A DNA stretch of 64,000 bases from Thozetella sp. PMI_491 (GCA_021432635.1 MU270112.1:23002-87001), one strand, 5' to 3'. Numbered from the stretch's first letter, positions 26,833 to 37,997 are shown. The notes: generated from the sequence alone by a model not told the origin. Program-made: numbers and translations.

Positions 26833-28071
26833 ATGATTCCACCTTGGGCCCCCTTCGCTCGGGACTTGGTCCATCCAGTCGCCTGCCTCTTTTTCCAAGC
26901 AGTGCTAACCGTGGCCGTCCTCTCGAACTCCACTCCATCGGCGCTCAGACTGCGCTTAGTGACCTTAGTTCCGCTGGCCTGCTGTCTGGCTGGAACTATC
27001 TGGGGAGGTGGCAAGCTCCGCATGCCGTGGGCGGGCCTGGTCTGTGGCACCAGTGGCTTTTCTTTTCTTCACTATACCGATGTTGCATTGATTCGCGGGC
27101 CGGATTTCGCTCCGATCCCTCTTTATGGATCGAGGCGAGAGGTGGCTCGCCTGCGGCTGGGTCTCTCCGCGCTTACCGACTTCCGCAAAACCGGCACTAG
27201 GTTCCAAGTCAAGAATGTGCCGCCTTTCCCTCGCAATCAAGCTCCGTCCTCCCGTCAATTTCTCCAACGTACCGCTTACGCGGTGATACTACATGGCCTG
27301 GTCCTCGATCTCAGCTCCTTAACCGACCCTCCCAGTTCCGGCCCCGCCCCGTTCGCCTTGAGCAAGATTGCCTTGTTTGGAGGGGTGCTCGACGGAACCC
27401 TCACTGCCGAAGATCTAGTTTGTCGCATGGTGGGGACTACAGCCCATTGGGTCCTGACTTATTGTTACCTGCGGCTGTGCTACGACATTAGTGCCTTCGT
27501 CCTTGTGGCCTTGGGCGCGAGCCAGGTTTCCTCATGGAGGCCCATGTTCGGACCCGTGAGTCATATGAACACACTTCGAGGTTTCTGGGGTAGCACTTGG
27601 CACCAGCTGGTGCGAGATCCTTGTGGGCAGCCTGCCCGGTTTATCGCGACGGCAATGCTGAGTGACTCAGCCCGGCGACGAGGCTCGATGTTCAAGTACT
27701 GCCGGCTTTTCCTGACCTTCGCACTGTCTGGTCTGATCCACATGGCTGCGGATGTCGCCGCTGGCGTTCCATGTAAGGAATCAGGAACGGTGGAGTTCTT
27801 TCTCTTGCAAGTCATTGGGATTATGGTGGAAGACATTGTAACCCAGCTTTGGGGGCTGCCACGAGCTGCGGGGCCCAAGATCCTTACAAGCCGATATCCC
27901 CTTCTAGGTTATGCATGGGTAGGATTCTGGCTCTTCTGGACGACTCCCATGTGGTTTTATCCTACTATCATCCATCATGATGGGTACCCCATCCTGCCGG
28001 TCTCTCTTCTGAGCACAATCGCCTGGTCGGCCGATCAAAGCAAGTTGTTCCTGGTCAAGGCCCTCAGGTGA
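26833..28071 (+). CDS. wax-synthase-like membrane O-acyltransferase
   Basis: Multi-helix membrane enzyme of the fungal wax-synthase-domain group (MBOAT-like), whose members transfer acyl groups to alcohols; some act in secondary metabolism, such as TRI7 of trichothecene synthesis. It is one exon of 412 residues from the ATG at 26833, which has A at -3 and directly precedes the first membrane segment. The in-frame ATG at 26719 would add 38 residues. Family marks are RGFWGSTWHQLVRD at 249-262 and a conserved histidine, H303, in SGLIHM, within several hydrophobic segments. The lack of introns contrasts with its neighbours but is common in this family. Next to an HR-PKS it is a candidate for esterifying a hydroxyl of the product. 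Substrate and acyl donor are unknown. Confidence 0.85.
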   Translation: MIPPWAPFARDLVHPVACLFFQAVLTVAVLSNSTPSALRLRLVTLVPLACCLAGTIWGGGKLRMPWAGLVCGTSGFSFLHYTDVALIRGPDFAPIPLYGSRREVARLRLGLSALTDFRKTGTRFQVKNVPPFPRNQAPSSRQFLQRTAYAVILHGLVLDLSSLTDPPSSGPAPFALSKIALFGGVLDGTLTAEDLVCRMVGTTAHWVLTYCYLRLCYDISAFVLVALGASQVSSWRPMFGPVSHMNTLRGFWGSTWHQLVRDPCGQPARFIATAMLSDSARRRGSMFKYCRLFLTFALSGLIHMAADVAAGVPCKESGTVEFFLLQVIGIMVEDIVTQLWGLPRAAGPKILTSRYPLLGYAWVGFWLFWTTPMWFYPTIIHHDGYPILPVSLLSTIAWSADQSKLFLVKALR

Positions 28072-31000
28072 ATTTCCTGTATCTGTAGCATCTACTACAT
28101 CCCTAGCATTTATTCCCGTCACTTGTTCCGGCCGGAAAGGGAATCGCCCTCTGGCGGGAATAAGTGCTAAGGGTTTGCTGAGATATATGTATGTTTTCTA
28201 CAGACTTATATCTATTTACACTAACATTTACCTTTTTTACACCCGAGACTTAAATCCAAAGCTTGAAAGATATGAATATTATTGTTTTACAATACTATTA
28301 CTCAGGAGGAGAAAGTAAAGCTGTTAATACCGCAGCCTCTCTTAGTTTGTCCGACCGTATCGAAACAAGTAACTTAGATAAGAAGCTAGGAGCTAGCGCG
28401 GCTAAACATCACGGCGTATAGTCCAATGTCAGAAGGGTAGCAGGCTAGGCAGAGATAAGCGAATCATGCGGCAAAAGGTTGAAGAATAAGTCGTGTGATT
28501 TATTAAAAGCAGGATTCCACACTCTTATGCTTAGGCCTGCCGGTCTGGTGCTCGAACAACCTCCGGTCTACAGACGGGCCTAGAATGCAGTGGCAATTCT
28601 AGAAAGATATATAGTTATCTCAAATATTCCCCAAAGCTACATACTGCAGCCCAAGCGTTAAAACTCTGCTGAGCCAGGTATGGCAAGCAATTCCTCATTG
28701 ACTCCAATTTTCCGTGGAAGGAACCACTTACAATAATAACGGGGTTTGCTAGATTTTAACGATCTTTTCGAAATATTGCTTAAACATTGGCTAGTAAATG
28801 TAGGTTAATTACAATTGTCCCTGAACTCTTTAAAGGAAAGAACAAACGTTACATATTAGGGAGTTATAATACTCCGTAGCGGTCAATCAATACCTCAGAG
28901 GGTGAGAAGTTAGGGCTGGCTCAGACGCTTCTTAGGCCACGACATACCAAGTTATCGTTAAGCTTCATTTCCTTATAGACACACCACCCCACAAACAAGC
29001 GCGCACAAAACAACCCAAAAAAAACGGGAGGAGGCACTCAGCAGGAGCTGGGTGCAACACTTCATATGATTATGATGACCACCAAGTTCTGACCAAAAAA
29101 AGCAAAAAGACAAAGCCGTGGCTTTGTCTTCTAGGCCCAATCTGGTTGGCTTGGTTGCGCCCCCAATTGCTCAGTGGTCCCAGGCCACGATTTATATCCA
29201 CCATACGCACTCCTTTCGGACGAAAGACGGCGATGGGTACTTGTTTATTTCGTCCGCTGTTGCACCTTATCTCTACGATTATAAGATTTCCGGTCTTGTA
29301 AAAAGACGGCTCTGGGCGAGAATTGAGCTCGAGACTTGGGAACATGTTCCGGACCACTTGGTACACCTAGCCATACAGATGGAACCTATAACTACGTCAA
29401 GTGACGTTTGACGATAATCTTTGACAGACCCATCCTGCCGCATAAGAAGCCCTGAAAAGCAGGCTTCTAGGAAACTAACATATTGAGAAAATCAGCTCTA
29501 AGAATACTTATCAAGGCAGTCTAAAGGGTCTAGCGACTGTTTAGCGCAAATATAGCAGGCAGGATTAGCACGGTATGAAATTTATTTTATTTGCCTATAA
29601 CTACCCTGCTAGTACTGGCATCTTATTTAAAGTTAATCCTAGGGCTTACTTTAGCATTGTATCAGTTAATTAAAGAATATAGAAAAGCTAGCACATCTAG
29701 GCACTCTTACTAATTATACTACGTTTATACAGCCCTTAATAAGTGGATGATTCAGCGCTTCCCAGCCAATGCCCATGAGGACGGCATGCCCAGATATCGC
29801 GCGTCGTGCGGCGATAAAGGGCACGAGAAGATCACCCCTTTGCTGATAAATACAAATGCAATAACTACTGTAAATTTTGTTTATAGCGATTTCCTCATAG
29901 TTACGTGGGATCCACTGGGCCAAGTGCTGTAGTTGTCGCGCCGGCCTCTTCTCCTGTACGGAGTCGCCGAGTTGAGGCTCATCTAACGAGACGCATCTGC
30001 AGTCAGTATATTCATTGTACATTGACTAAGGAGAGGCTGATGGGCTGCTTAGCTGTCTTCTATGGGTAGCGAGCTCCGGGGCTCAGGCCGCATAACGAGT
30101 AGCCGAGCATGCATTAAAAAGGGCGAAATTGACCAGCTGGCTGTAAGCATGGCTAGTATGCAGCATTACTAGCGAGTCAGCTCCTCTCAGCCGGCCGGCC
30201 AGTAAGCCAGCGACTCAATGTGGTATTTCTTTTTGCCGAAGGAGGAGGGAGCATAGGACATAGCTCCCACCCTTCTCCCGCCACCCTCTCCTTGTTGCTA
30301 CGCTGTCCAAATGTGTGGCTACAGCCGGCTTCGTAGCAAAGACAGTCCAAACTACCCGGCTCCTACTCTGTATTACCAATAATGGCAATAGGCACAAAAG
30401 ACTGCTGGGATTTGCGCAGGGGCAGGGAAAATCGCCTGCACTGCTATACGACTACTTTCGTGAGACCTTGGGGCAGACTAATGCCTACAAGCCGCAGACT
30501 CCCAAAACAAATGTTGGGGGCGAACCTCATCTGGGGGGGTGTCGACTCCCTTGCAACAGGAAGAATGACGGAGGGATGCAAGGGCCTCCCTTATATGCAG
30601 TCTAATAGAAAACTGACATGGCCAGAAATGACCCGCCGTGGGCGAACCTGCCTCGGACCATTCATGCGACAACTACAGATGTGCTAGTACTTCTCTGCCT
30701 GTATATGCCACACTCGTCCCGAACACCAACAACACTATCCTTCTTTTGTATTCCCAATCGATCATCGCGCAGCCATGGGTTAATAGTCGCTGTCTAGGGT
30801 TACATCCCGGCAGCCACGGTCGCCCGCTCACCAGCGAAAAAAAAAAGAAAAAAGCAAAGAAGGCGTCGTTCCGCGATCCGCGGGCTTCATTCCAGTATTC
30901 GAGGCTTGGCATCGCAAATAAGCCTGCCTCGCCAACCGCTCCCCGCTTCCTTCTCACCGGCTTACTTCCTTGATTTCTCATTCTGTGTACAGCACAAGCT
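28072..31000. other. long gene-poor stretch
   Basis: About 2.9 kb downstream of the acyltransferase. Composition is mixed, with AT-rich patches (for example 28140-28340 and 28740-28870). Open frames are short, overlap on both strands and match no family I know. A 9-bp-arm inverted repeat with a 2-bp centre lies at 29111-29130. Nothing else is supported. Confidence 0.5.
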
Positions 31001-31126
31001 CGTATACTAGCCCTCGTAAGCCCCCCTTCCTTAATCCTCTGCTCTCTCCCTCTCTATCTGCCCCTGCCCCGCTCTCTATACCTTCAACTCGCGACGAAAT
31101 ATCTAACCGTCTATATACCGGGCTAC

Positions 31127-31793
31127 TTGATCCCGGAGATACCGGGCTCTCCGACGACTGATCCAGAGCGGCATGCCCCTGCTACTAATTGCACTGCGCT
31201 AGACATAAAGGATATCAGCACGGCTGTACGCCACTTATACACTCGGTACGGCCGTGCCTGGTCGATATGGCTTGGTACATTTGTCGACAGTGACATCAGA
31301 CCGCTCCCCGAGGACAACGCCTATAGCCAGTCCTGTTGGCTCAGCTCATACACATGGCCCCCGTTAGCATTACCAGGCACCGAAACAACACATCCGGATG
31401 GCATTATTGTCTTTCTCCAAAAGCGCTGACCTGCACTGGCAACTTCTTGATATCCCTCGCCCAGTAGCACTAGCAATCAGGCTCCATTAGGATACCTTCT
31501 AGGCTGGACAAGCAGCGTGTTTGACGACCCGGTTGATCTCGCCACAGTCCTCACACACATCGACCTGACACGATTCTAGGGCGGTGCCCCAGTAGAAGAC
31601 GATGATATCAACTAGGCTGTCGAGTCTCTCGATCTAGCCCCGACGATCTCCGGTCCACTAGCGATTGCTGCAGCATCGCTTGTCATAGGTAGGGTCTCGA
31701 TAGGCCAAGATAACATCGGCTGGTTTGCGGAGGAGGAGTTTCTCGACCTGAGCATCGGGCAGACTGCGAAGGTTATGCGAGGCGAACTATAAG
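31127..31793 (+). pseudogene. uncharacterised decayed reading frame
   Basis: Codon-like sequence on the plus strand reads for about 100 codons from 31127 to a TGA at 31427, then continues in a shifted frame. There, segments such as WTSSVFDDPVDLATVL and SGPLAIAAASLV are split by TAG stops near 31577 and 31615. The second stop sits in a context where a CAG codon mutated by C-to-T would give TAG, as RIP does. I do not recognise the family. It may be a relic of an orphan gene or of a repeat; an accidental open frame cannot be excluded. Confidence 0.35.
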
Positions 31794-33747
31794 CATGATA
31801 TACGGATTCTCGCTTATATATACTTAAGCCTAGCAACAGTATTCTACGTAGTGACCAAGTATTACTTACCTTCGCTTAGCTATTCTCAATGTATTAGTAG
31901 CTGCTTGCTCTATTGAAACTGAGGCTGCGGTTGACCCTTATAACTTTTACCCATCTTCGCTTACTTTAGAACCTCCAGCAGCAATGCGGTCCTTCGGCTT
32001 CTGATGGTAAATATTAGCAACTTGCTCCTTGATCATAAATACCATGCTGCCAGGTGGTTTCACCGGCGCTTGGTTTGCTGCACGACTGCCGCTGGGTTGT
32101 CGCGAGGTGGCCGTCCCACTCATTTGGTTTACTCACTCTAATAATACCATAGACTAGTTAAGCAGTATGACTTAGTGGTTAAACTACATTTTAGAGATCA
32201 TATCACAGACACGAAAGTTAGTTGAGTAGCATTCTTCCAGTCCAGCACGTCAAGAACAAGCCGGGTATATATCTACGATATTAACCCGCCAAGCACCGCG
32301 GATCTGTAACCAACCGCCGTAACGTCATTGTCATTCTCTGCGGGCAAGTGCGGGCGGACCGGTGTCCACGACTCCCTGGATTCCTGCGACGCCTGCGTCC
32401 TGGCGAGCAGACTGAGCCCGGCTTCCAACGACTCTGCAATCTCTACGACAGGCCAACGTAGCCGACCTTCCGCGACGGGCTGCGGATCATCGACCCCCTC
32501 AACCATGACTGATGGAGCCTGAACACGGTGGCTGTCGTGCAGTGGGCGTGGGGCCGGGCAAGCACAGCTCCCTTTTCATTGCTTAGAATGACGTAGAAGG
32601 TTATAAGAAACTGGGTATGCAGGAACCTTATGACCTACTCTGCTATCATAGAATACTCTGTTTATTTTGGTGGTTAGCAGCGGGGGCAACTGTTATTGGT
32701 ATAGTAAACTGGACGGTCTCTCTAGAATGACACACATCGAACCAGCGCGTAGAGTTTGGACGCAGTGAACATATATCCCTAGGGTTATTGTTGCTACCAT
32801 AGAACGAAGAACATCCCTGACCCACGTTGGGCCATGCGTAATCGGGTATTCCGGAACAGTTGTCGACGAAAAGGAATGCCGCAACATCGGTACGCTTTGC
32901 AACGAGCCTCTACCAAGAAAACCTTAGGAGCGTCATTTAGCTGGTATAATATTCGGTACCCAAGATCGAAGGTATTGGTCTTCCGCCGACGAAGTGAGAC
33001 TTCTAATTACCTCATTTTCGTTGACTTTGACTGGCTTGATATCGTTGGTCAGAGGCCTAAGGCTAACTTAGCATAGGCACTAAGCCCTAACCTTAGAAAG
33101 ACAATGCCCGCTGTGGATCCGAAACCAACATACCAGCATGGCCGTGAGTACTCCGTTGCGAGCTTACACCTAGAGTGAGACGGTATTTCGGTTCGTTTTA
33201 CAGTTATCGTGAAAATGTTGATTGCTTGCCATCGGAGCTGCTTCGAAGTTGTCTTCACAGGGTAAACGGGCTATTCAGCCTATTCTAAACTAAGTAAGTG
33301 TCTTTTTCTCGGAAAGTCTACGGTGGAACCGTAACCAGTTACGGATTCCTCCCACCCGACTCAGTCTCAACAGGTCAGCGAATGGTAGGGGCAATGCCGC
33401 TTCTTCCAAGACAATAGCTTCGGATAATTCGCTCCCCGGCCCCTTGCCGCATTGGCATATAACTATGCGGCGCTCCGGCGTCAGCAATCCAGCCATGTGG
33501 TCATACTAGCCAGGGCCTGCGCTCATTACTTCCTTCCTTTACACCAAGGAGCCAGGGGATTCCCATACCACAGATCCCGTCAAGGGTTACACAGACCAGT
33601 ACCATGCGGGATTGAACAATATATCAGTGTCGGATGACTTCATCCCAGAGCGAAGTGGAGTCACCACGAGAATAGTTCGGCGCGAGGTATTACTTCTACT
33701 CTCATTCTATTAGCTAAAAGTAAAGCAGTGGGTGGAAATATTTATAA
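31794..33747. other. gene-poor stretch
   Basis: Nearly 2 kb with short overlapping open frames on both strands, for example around 32273-32522 and 33290-33496. None carries a recognisable motif or intron pattern. Probably non-coding or too decayed to read. Confidence 0.45.
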
Positions 33748-34233
33748 TTATTGAATTTGCGTTATAGCTGTTAAAACATAACTGTTAGAGGCAATAGACT
33801 TACTTCTCCATAGCTCCATTCCTTGATCAGCATCAACCGCATCTATACCGCCAATACCAGGCCGATCTATAGCTAAGACCAAGACCCTATGTCTATAAGC
33901 ATAGTTGTCTTGTGCAATATGAAGTAATCGTGATCCTAGTAAGGGACCGAAGAAGAGGAAGACATTCTCTTGCTCGCCATGATATCCATAGTCGGCAAAC
34001 TTGACGCGGAATGCGGTATTGGGATGTATTGGCAAATAAATTATTCTGTTAAAGCGAGGGTCTTTAATAGAATCTAGCGTAGATGATATGATGCGCGATA
34101 TCTGCAGATACTTGTACTTGGGGTTAAAAAAGATGTTCATACCGAGGTCGTGCCAGGGACAAAAGTTTTTTCGGCTGGTTAAATAGGCAGATTGCCTGAG
34201 CACGGTAGCCCGGAGCTTTTCGGCGTATGTCAT
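33748..34233 (-). pseudogene. alpha/beta hydrolase, N-terminal fragment
   Basis: The frame from the ATG at 34233 encodes about 143 residues of alpha/beta-hydrolase type, with VKFADYGYHGEQENVFLFF, GPLLGSRLLH and DRPGIGG motifs. These correspond to the first strands and the oxyanion loop of the fold. Coding similarity stops at ELWRS, where a good GTAAGT donor begins at 33803. The rest of the hydrolase, including the GxSxG nucleophile elbow, acid and histidine, was not found within the next several hundred bases of the minus strand. The gene therefore appears truncated at or near an intron, and the frame runs on into intron sequence to a stop at 33748. It is unlikely to be functional. The original substrate is unknown. 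Confidence 0.65.
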
Positions 34234-34968
34234 CCGGATAGCTGCCGCGCTGTCTGTAGGTCCATCGCCCCGCCACCTCCCGTCTCTAGTCCCCTACTCA
34301 AGACTCCGGCCATAGAGGCTCTTCAACATGTTCGAATAAAAGTTATATATTTAAATATAAATATATAGTATAGCAGGAGGTAATCAACAACACTCACTCC
34401 ACCACATCCTTGTAGTCAATGTATTAGTCCTTTACTTAATTAATATATAACACTTTCTGACAGTGCCTGGGTAGCCATCTCTACAAACAAGCCATCAAAG
34501 CCCGAGGTATAAGCCATTATTGGGGACTTGCGCCGATGGAATTGCAACGTAATACTAAAGTAGCGCTTATTATAATAATTTATTTATTTATACGTTGTCC
34601 TGATACTTACCTAAAGTAAACTGTACTGTTGTCTTAGGGCTATGTTATCACATATTTGATAATATCTCCTGCTATATTAAAGATAGATAAGTTTTTAAAT
34701 TTGCAATTTACTACTTTATACAAAGGACATATCGCTACCTACCTCTATTCGTCCGAGATAAGGAAGCTACTCAGCTCTTCCTGGGATCCCTTTAAAAAAT
34801 CTACCTGGCTGTCGATATCTTTTTGGTCGATACCTGGATCGATATGAGAAAGATAGGATAAGGCAAAGAGTATAAGGACATTAAAAGAGGAAAGAGAAAT
34901 AACGTCGGCTAAAGTAAAGGGGAGGTGTTCCGCTTTCCACATATTAGCGATCAGCTACTCCTTCCCAC
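34234..34968. other. AT-rich spacer
   Basis: Mostly AT-rich sequence between two broken genes. A 65-codon open frame on the minus strand (34942-34745) has no recognisable motif and is not called. Confidence 0.45.
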
Positions 34969-36393
34969 TTAAACTGACGGGGAGATGGCTCTCCCCATGT
35001 TAAATCCCACATACAGATACGTGTTGATGGCGCCGAGAAGGATGATGAGACACCCAAAGTCCGATGGCATGTAGTAGCAAATAGGATTTTGCGGCCATAA
35101 ATATATTCTTTATTGTGAAAATAGCCAAGGGACGTTTGAATTGCCAGACATATCATCATTATACTCCTAAGAACGATATGCGCCTCGATTTTCTGAACTT
35201 GTATAAGCAAGATATTAGCTATGGCTTCATATTCACGCCCTGGGACTGTACCGGGTGTTTAATAACCCTAGGATTCCGAGAATGAATCCGGCTAGGCAGA
35301 GAAGCGAGGCAATGCTCTGCAGTACCACTTGCGCTTGAAAAGATCTTTCGAGGTAGCTTCGAGCGGTAATAGTCGCCGCAGGATAAAGTACCATTTTAGC
35401 AAGCGCAAAGATGGCCCCGTGCATAGGAAACACCCAAGAACTTGACAAATCGGCAACGATTTGGACCGGACTAATGTCTGCTTTGGAATATTCTCGGTCG
35501 GAGAAGTCAATCATGGGAGGTTTGGGCAAGCCATTTTTGAGCTGCGCTGGTGTCCCCGCATCTAAGATAAAATGACCAGAAAATCTGTGTTGCGGAAGCT
35601 TTGCCCTCGCCGACAGGCCGTGAACAGTATCATGGGAGTTGGTAGCCCGAATGAAAGGTTGAACACCCGTTTCTTTGTTGATGGAAAGCCACGTATCACA
35701 ACTATAGCATATCAGGCTTGCCTCAAACCAATGACTATCATTAATAGCTAGATTGGTTACTGATAAGTTGGGCAGCTTATCGAAAGGCCGAGGCTCGATG
35801 TGCCCCTGCAGTCAGGTTAGTCAAGAATCGCAGCCATGGAGACATGAGTACCGAAACCTGGCATACCTCCCATGGCGAGGACTAAGGATTGGAGCTATAT
35901 AACATTCAGCATTCTAAATTCATCACATACTAGTTTGAGACCTTCTCAGAATGGTTTTCTCCCCGAAACTGTACGAACATTAGAGCCCCGAACATGCTGT
36001 TCCCAAGGCCCACTGCGGTCCGGCCACTGCTGGAGAACATCTGATTGTCAAAGGTCAATAGAAAATCAGTCGATTCTGTCGTTGTATTATACCACAGATC
36101 AAACGAAATGCAAAGAAGAATTGGGATGTGAATGTTCCTTTGCAGTGCCGTGAAGCCGGGTTCGGCTGTTGCTCCTTGGGTGACAAGTCAAAGCCATTGT
36201 CAAAAGTTCAACGACCTCAAGAAAATCATGATTGCAAAATTCTTCAGCAGAGAGCACGTAGGATGATGAAGCAATACCTCATATGAAGGTACGTAGAACA
36301 GTGTCCAGGCAGAAGTGCTACAACGCCTAGCAGAACAGGCCCGGCCGCCACCACGCAAAGCCATACATATTTATCATCCGTCAAATCCCCAGA
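34969..36393 (-). pseudogene. CDH-like cytochrome (DOMON) plus cytochrome b561 protein, frameshifted
   Basis: Minus-strand exons spell a fungal membrane haemoprotein: a cellobiose-dehydrogenase-type cytochrome domain followed by a b561 domain. Legible pieces are GRTAVGLGNSM near 36030-35980 (methionine haem ligand), GHIEPRPFDKLP at an exon starting 35805 after a CTGACTGCAG acceptor, a paired-cysteine CYSCDTW, LPQHRFSGHFILD (histidine ligand), the b561 MHGAIFALAKMV near 35430, the loop after LAGFILGILG, GYFHNKEYI and CHRTLG. After CHRTLG one base is missing near 35047; the family pattern (LLGAINTYLYVGFNMG) continues in the next frame to a stop at 34969. One expected b561 histidine reads glutamine (FQAQVVLQ). 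The junction near 35247 needs a poor GTCCCA donor, and no in-frame start joins the putative signal segment at 36390-36310. Family assignment is firm; loss of function is inferred from the lesions. The 5' limit is approximate. Confidence 0.75.
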
Positions 36394-36450
36394 CCCTAGC
36401 GCTAGCGCGCGGCAAGGGCATCGCTAACGGGGTCTCGCGCTGCCCACCGC

Positions 36451-36806
36451 TTACGGGTCGCATGGGTCGCTGACATGAATGCAAAGCGGCCCACCGTTGT
36501 CCGGAAGACTCTCACAGCAGGCTTTATAGCCATCCAGGGACACCGGGCCGCAAAACTAGTGAGGATTATGTTAGACGAACTATTCAAATATAGCCAATAT
36601 CATAGGGAACAATCGAGATGAGCTCGGGGTACACGTACGCCGTCTCCATCGATCGCCACGCCGGCCTGGCCACAGCATGTTTGCGTGTCCGGGAATCCGT
36701 TGCTGTCAGGACGGTTCTGGCACTGGCACCGCCAGGTACACTGAACGGCTTGCGTTGTTGCCGATAGAAAGACGACGGCGAGAGCGGCGATAGTCTTCGC
36801 CTGCAT
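36451..36806 (-). CDS. small secreted cysteine-rich protein (90 aa, 10 Cys)
   Basis: Two exons (36806-36639 and 36555-36451) with an 83-bp GT-AG intron (donor GTACGT, acceptor CTCACTAG, phase 0) give 90 residues. MQAKTIAALAVVFLSATTQA is a clear signal peptide with cleavage expected after residue 20. The mature part of about 70 residues has ten cysteines at 23, 27, 29, 44, 45, 58, 69, 70, 81 and 88, with two CC pairs. That fits a disulfide-knotted apoplastic protein. Nothing I recall shares this exact spacing, so no family name is given; killer-protein-like or effector-like roles are possible, and antimicrobial or signalling roles cannot be excluded. Splicing removes an otherwise early stop and adds five cysteines, which argues strongly that the intron is real. 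The gene lies about 1.2 kb from the transposon block, a usual place for effector genes. Confidence 0.8.
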
Positions 36807-37997
36807 AATGCAAGGCTGTATGAAAGATGATGTGAATAGATGAGTGGATTCTTTGTTGTGTAAGAGAGTGTCGCTAAGTTATTATGACGGAGGAAAGTAG
36901 CACACTCGAACTCGGGAGTCCTCGGTGGCTTATATATCTGGACACATGGGTTGTTGCGAATAATGCTACCTCTTTGGAACTTGAGCAATTTTCTTGTGCT
37001 TTTAAGTAAGCGGCACATGAAACCAGGGAAATAGTCCAGCTGACACTAGTTTAATAGACTTGTTTTTCATGGTTCTTGGGATCTGCGGCTTTTGTTTAAC
37101 CGATGAGGCGAAGCTCTCAGTCGGGTTACAATTCATTCGAGCAGATTACGGATCGTCTACCCAATCTATGACTGACTATTGGTTCAGGTGGATGCCGGCC
37201 AGAGAGTGCATTGCAGGCTGGATACTACTTTCCAGGTTGCAAAGGAAGTACGATAGGCCAATACGGCGCGGAAGGAGGGGACAACATGGATCATGAGGTC
37301 TATTTATTGGTGTTCCAAACATCGCTTAAATGTTCTTTAACTAGTTTCCTGACGTCTCACGCATAAAAGCGGCGGTGCTAGGTCACAAAATCCTTCCCAG
37401 GAGCAAGATGCACTGGAGTCTTTTTATTGCGGCACAATAAATATGACGTTGTTGGCTCTTTCCAGGGTCAGGCTCTTGCCTTAGTCTGGCTTCCCCTTCC
37501 CCCCAAATTTATCTCAATCGACGCGATGTCGACTTTGCATTTAACCTCTTGCTCTGCTACCTTGCGAAAGCACTTGCGTTTCGTGTTGTCTTACTTGGTA
37601 TGTCTCAAAGGGGGTAGCACATATATTAGTCACCAGAAGGCCAGCTGAGGTGCGCTACCAACTCCACAGTATGTGAAAAGTGTGCCAGCAGGTTTTGAGA
37701 CTGGCTATTTGCTAGCGCACAATAGAACCCATAACTCCCTAACTACGCTTGTATTGCATTGTGTAGGAAGCGGTAGTGGTCTGTAATAGTACGGCGTAGT
37801 GGTTGCGCAGTTTGCTCTTGCTGATTGTGGCTGCATATGCCTAGACTTGTGTGTTACAAGCAAAACCTCAGCCCCAGCCCCACGGCTACTAAGGAGCCCT
37901 GGCACGTACAGTCTTCTTGCCTTTAAATGTTAGCTTATTACTAATAAGTGGGTTTCACCAGGGGGTGCTAGTTGGCTCTAGAGCCTTTTAGAAATAT
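36807..37997. other. spacer between secreted-protein gene and repeat block
   Basis: About 1.2 kb of roughly normal composition that includes the promoter of the small secreted protein. Open frames near 37060-37296 and 37427-37648 carry no recognisable motif. No gene is supported. Confidence 0.45.

Noticed and set aside
29111-29130. Perfect 9-bp-arm hairpin followed by T-rich sequence, terminator-like
   Set aside because: Rho-independent terminators are a bacterial device; in this fungal context the hairpin is not evidence of termination.
29118-29411. 97-codon plus-strand frame with an overlapping minus-strand frame of similar length
   Set aside because: Both frames look equally gene-like and neither matches a known family, so neither is supported.
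34745-34942. 65-codon minus-strand frame with a hydrophobic stretch downstream of the cytochrome relic
   Set aside because: Too short, AT-rich surroundings and no recognisable domain.
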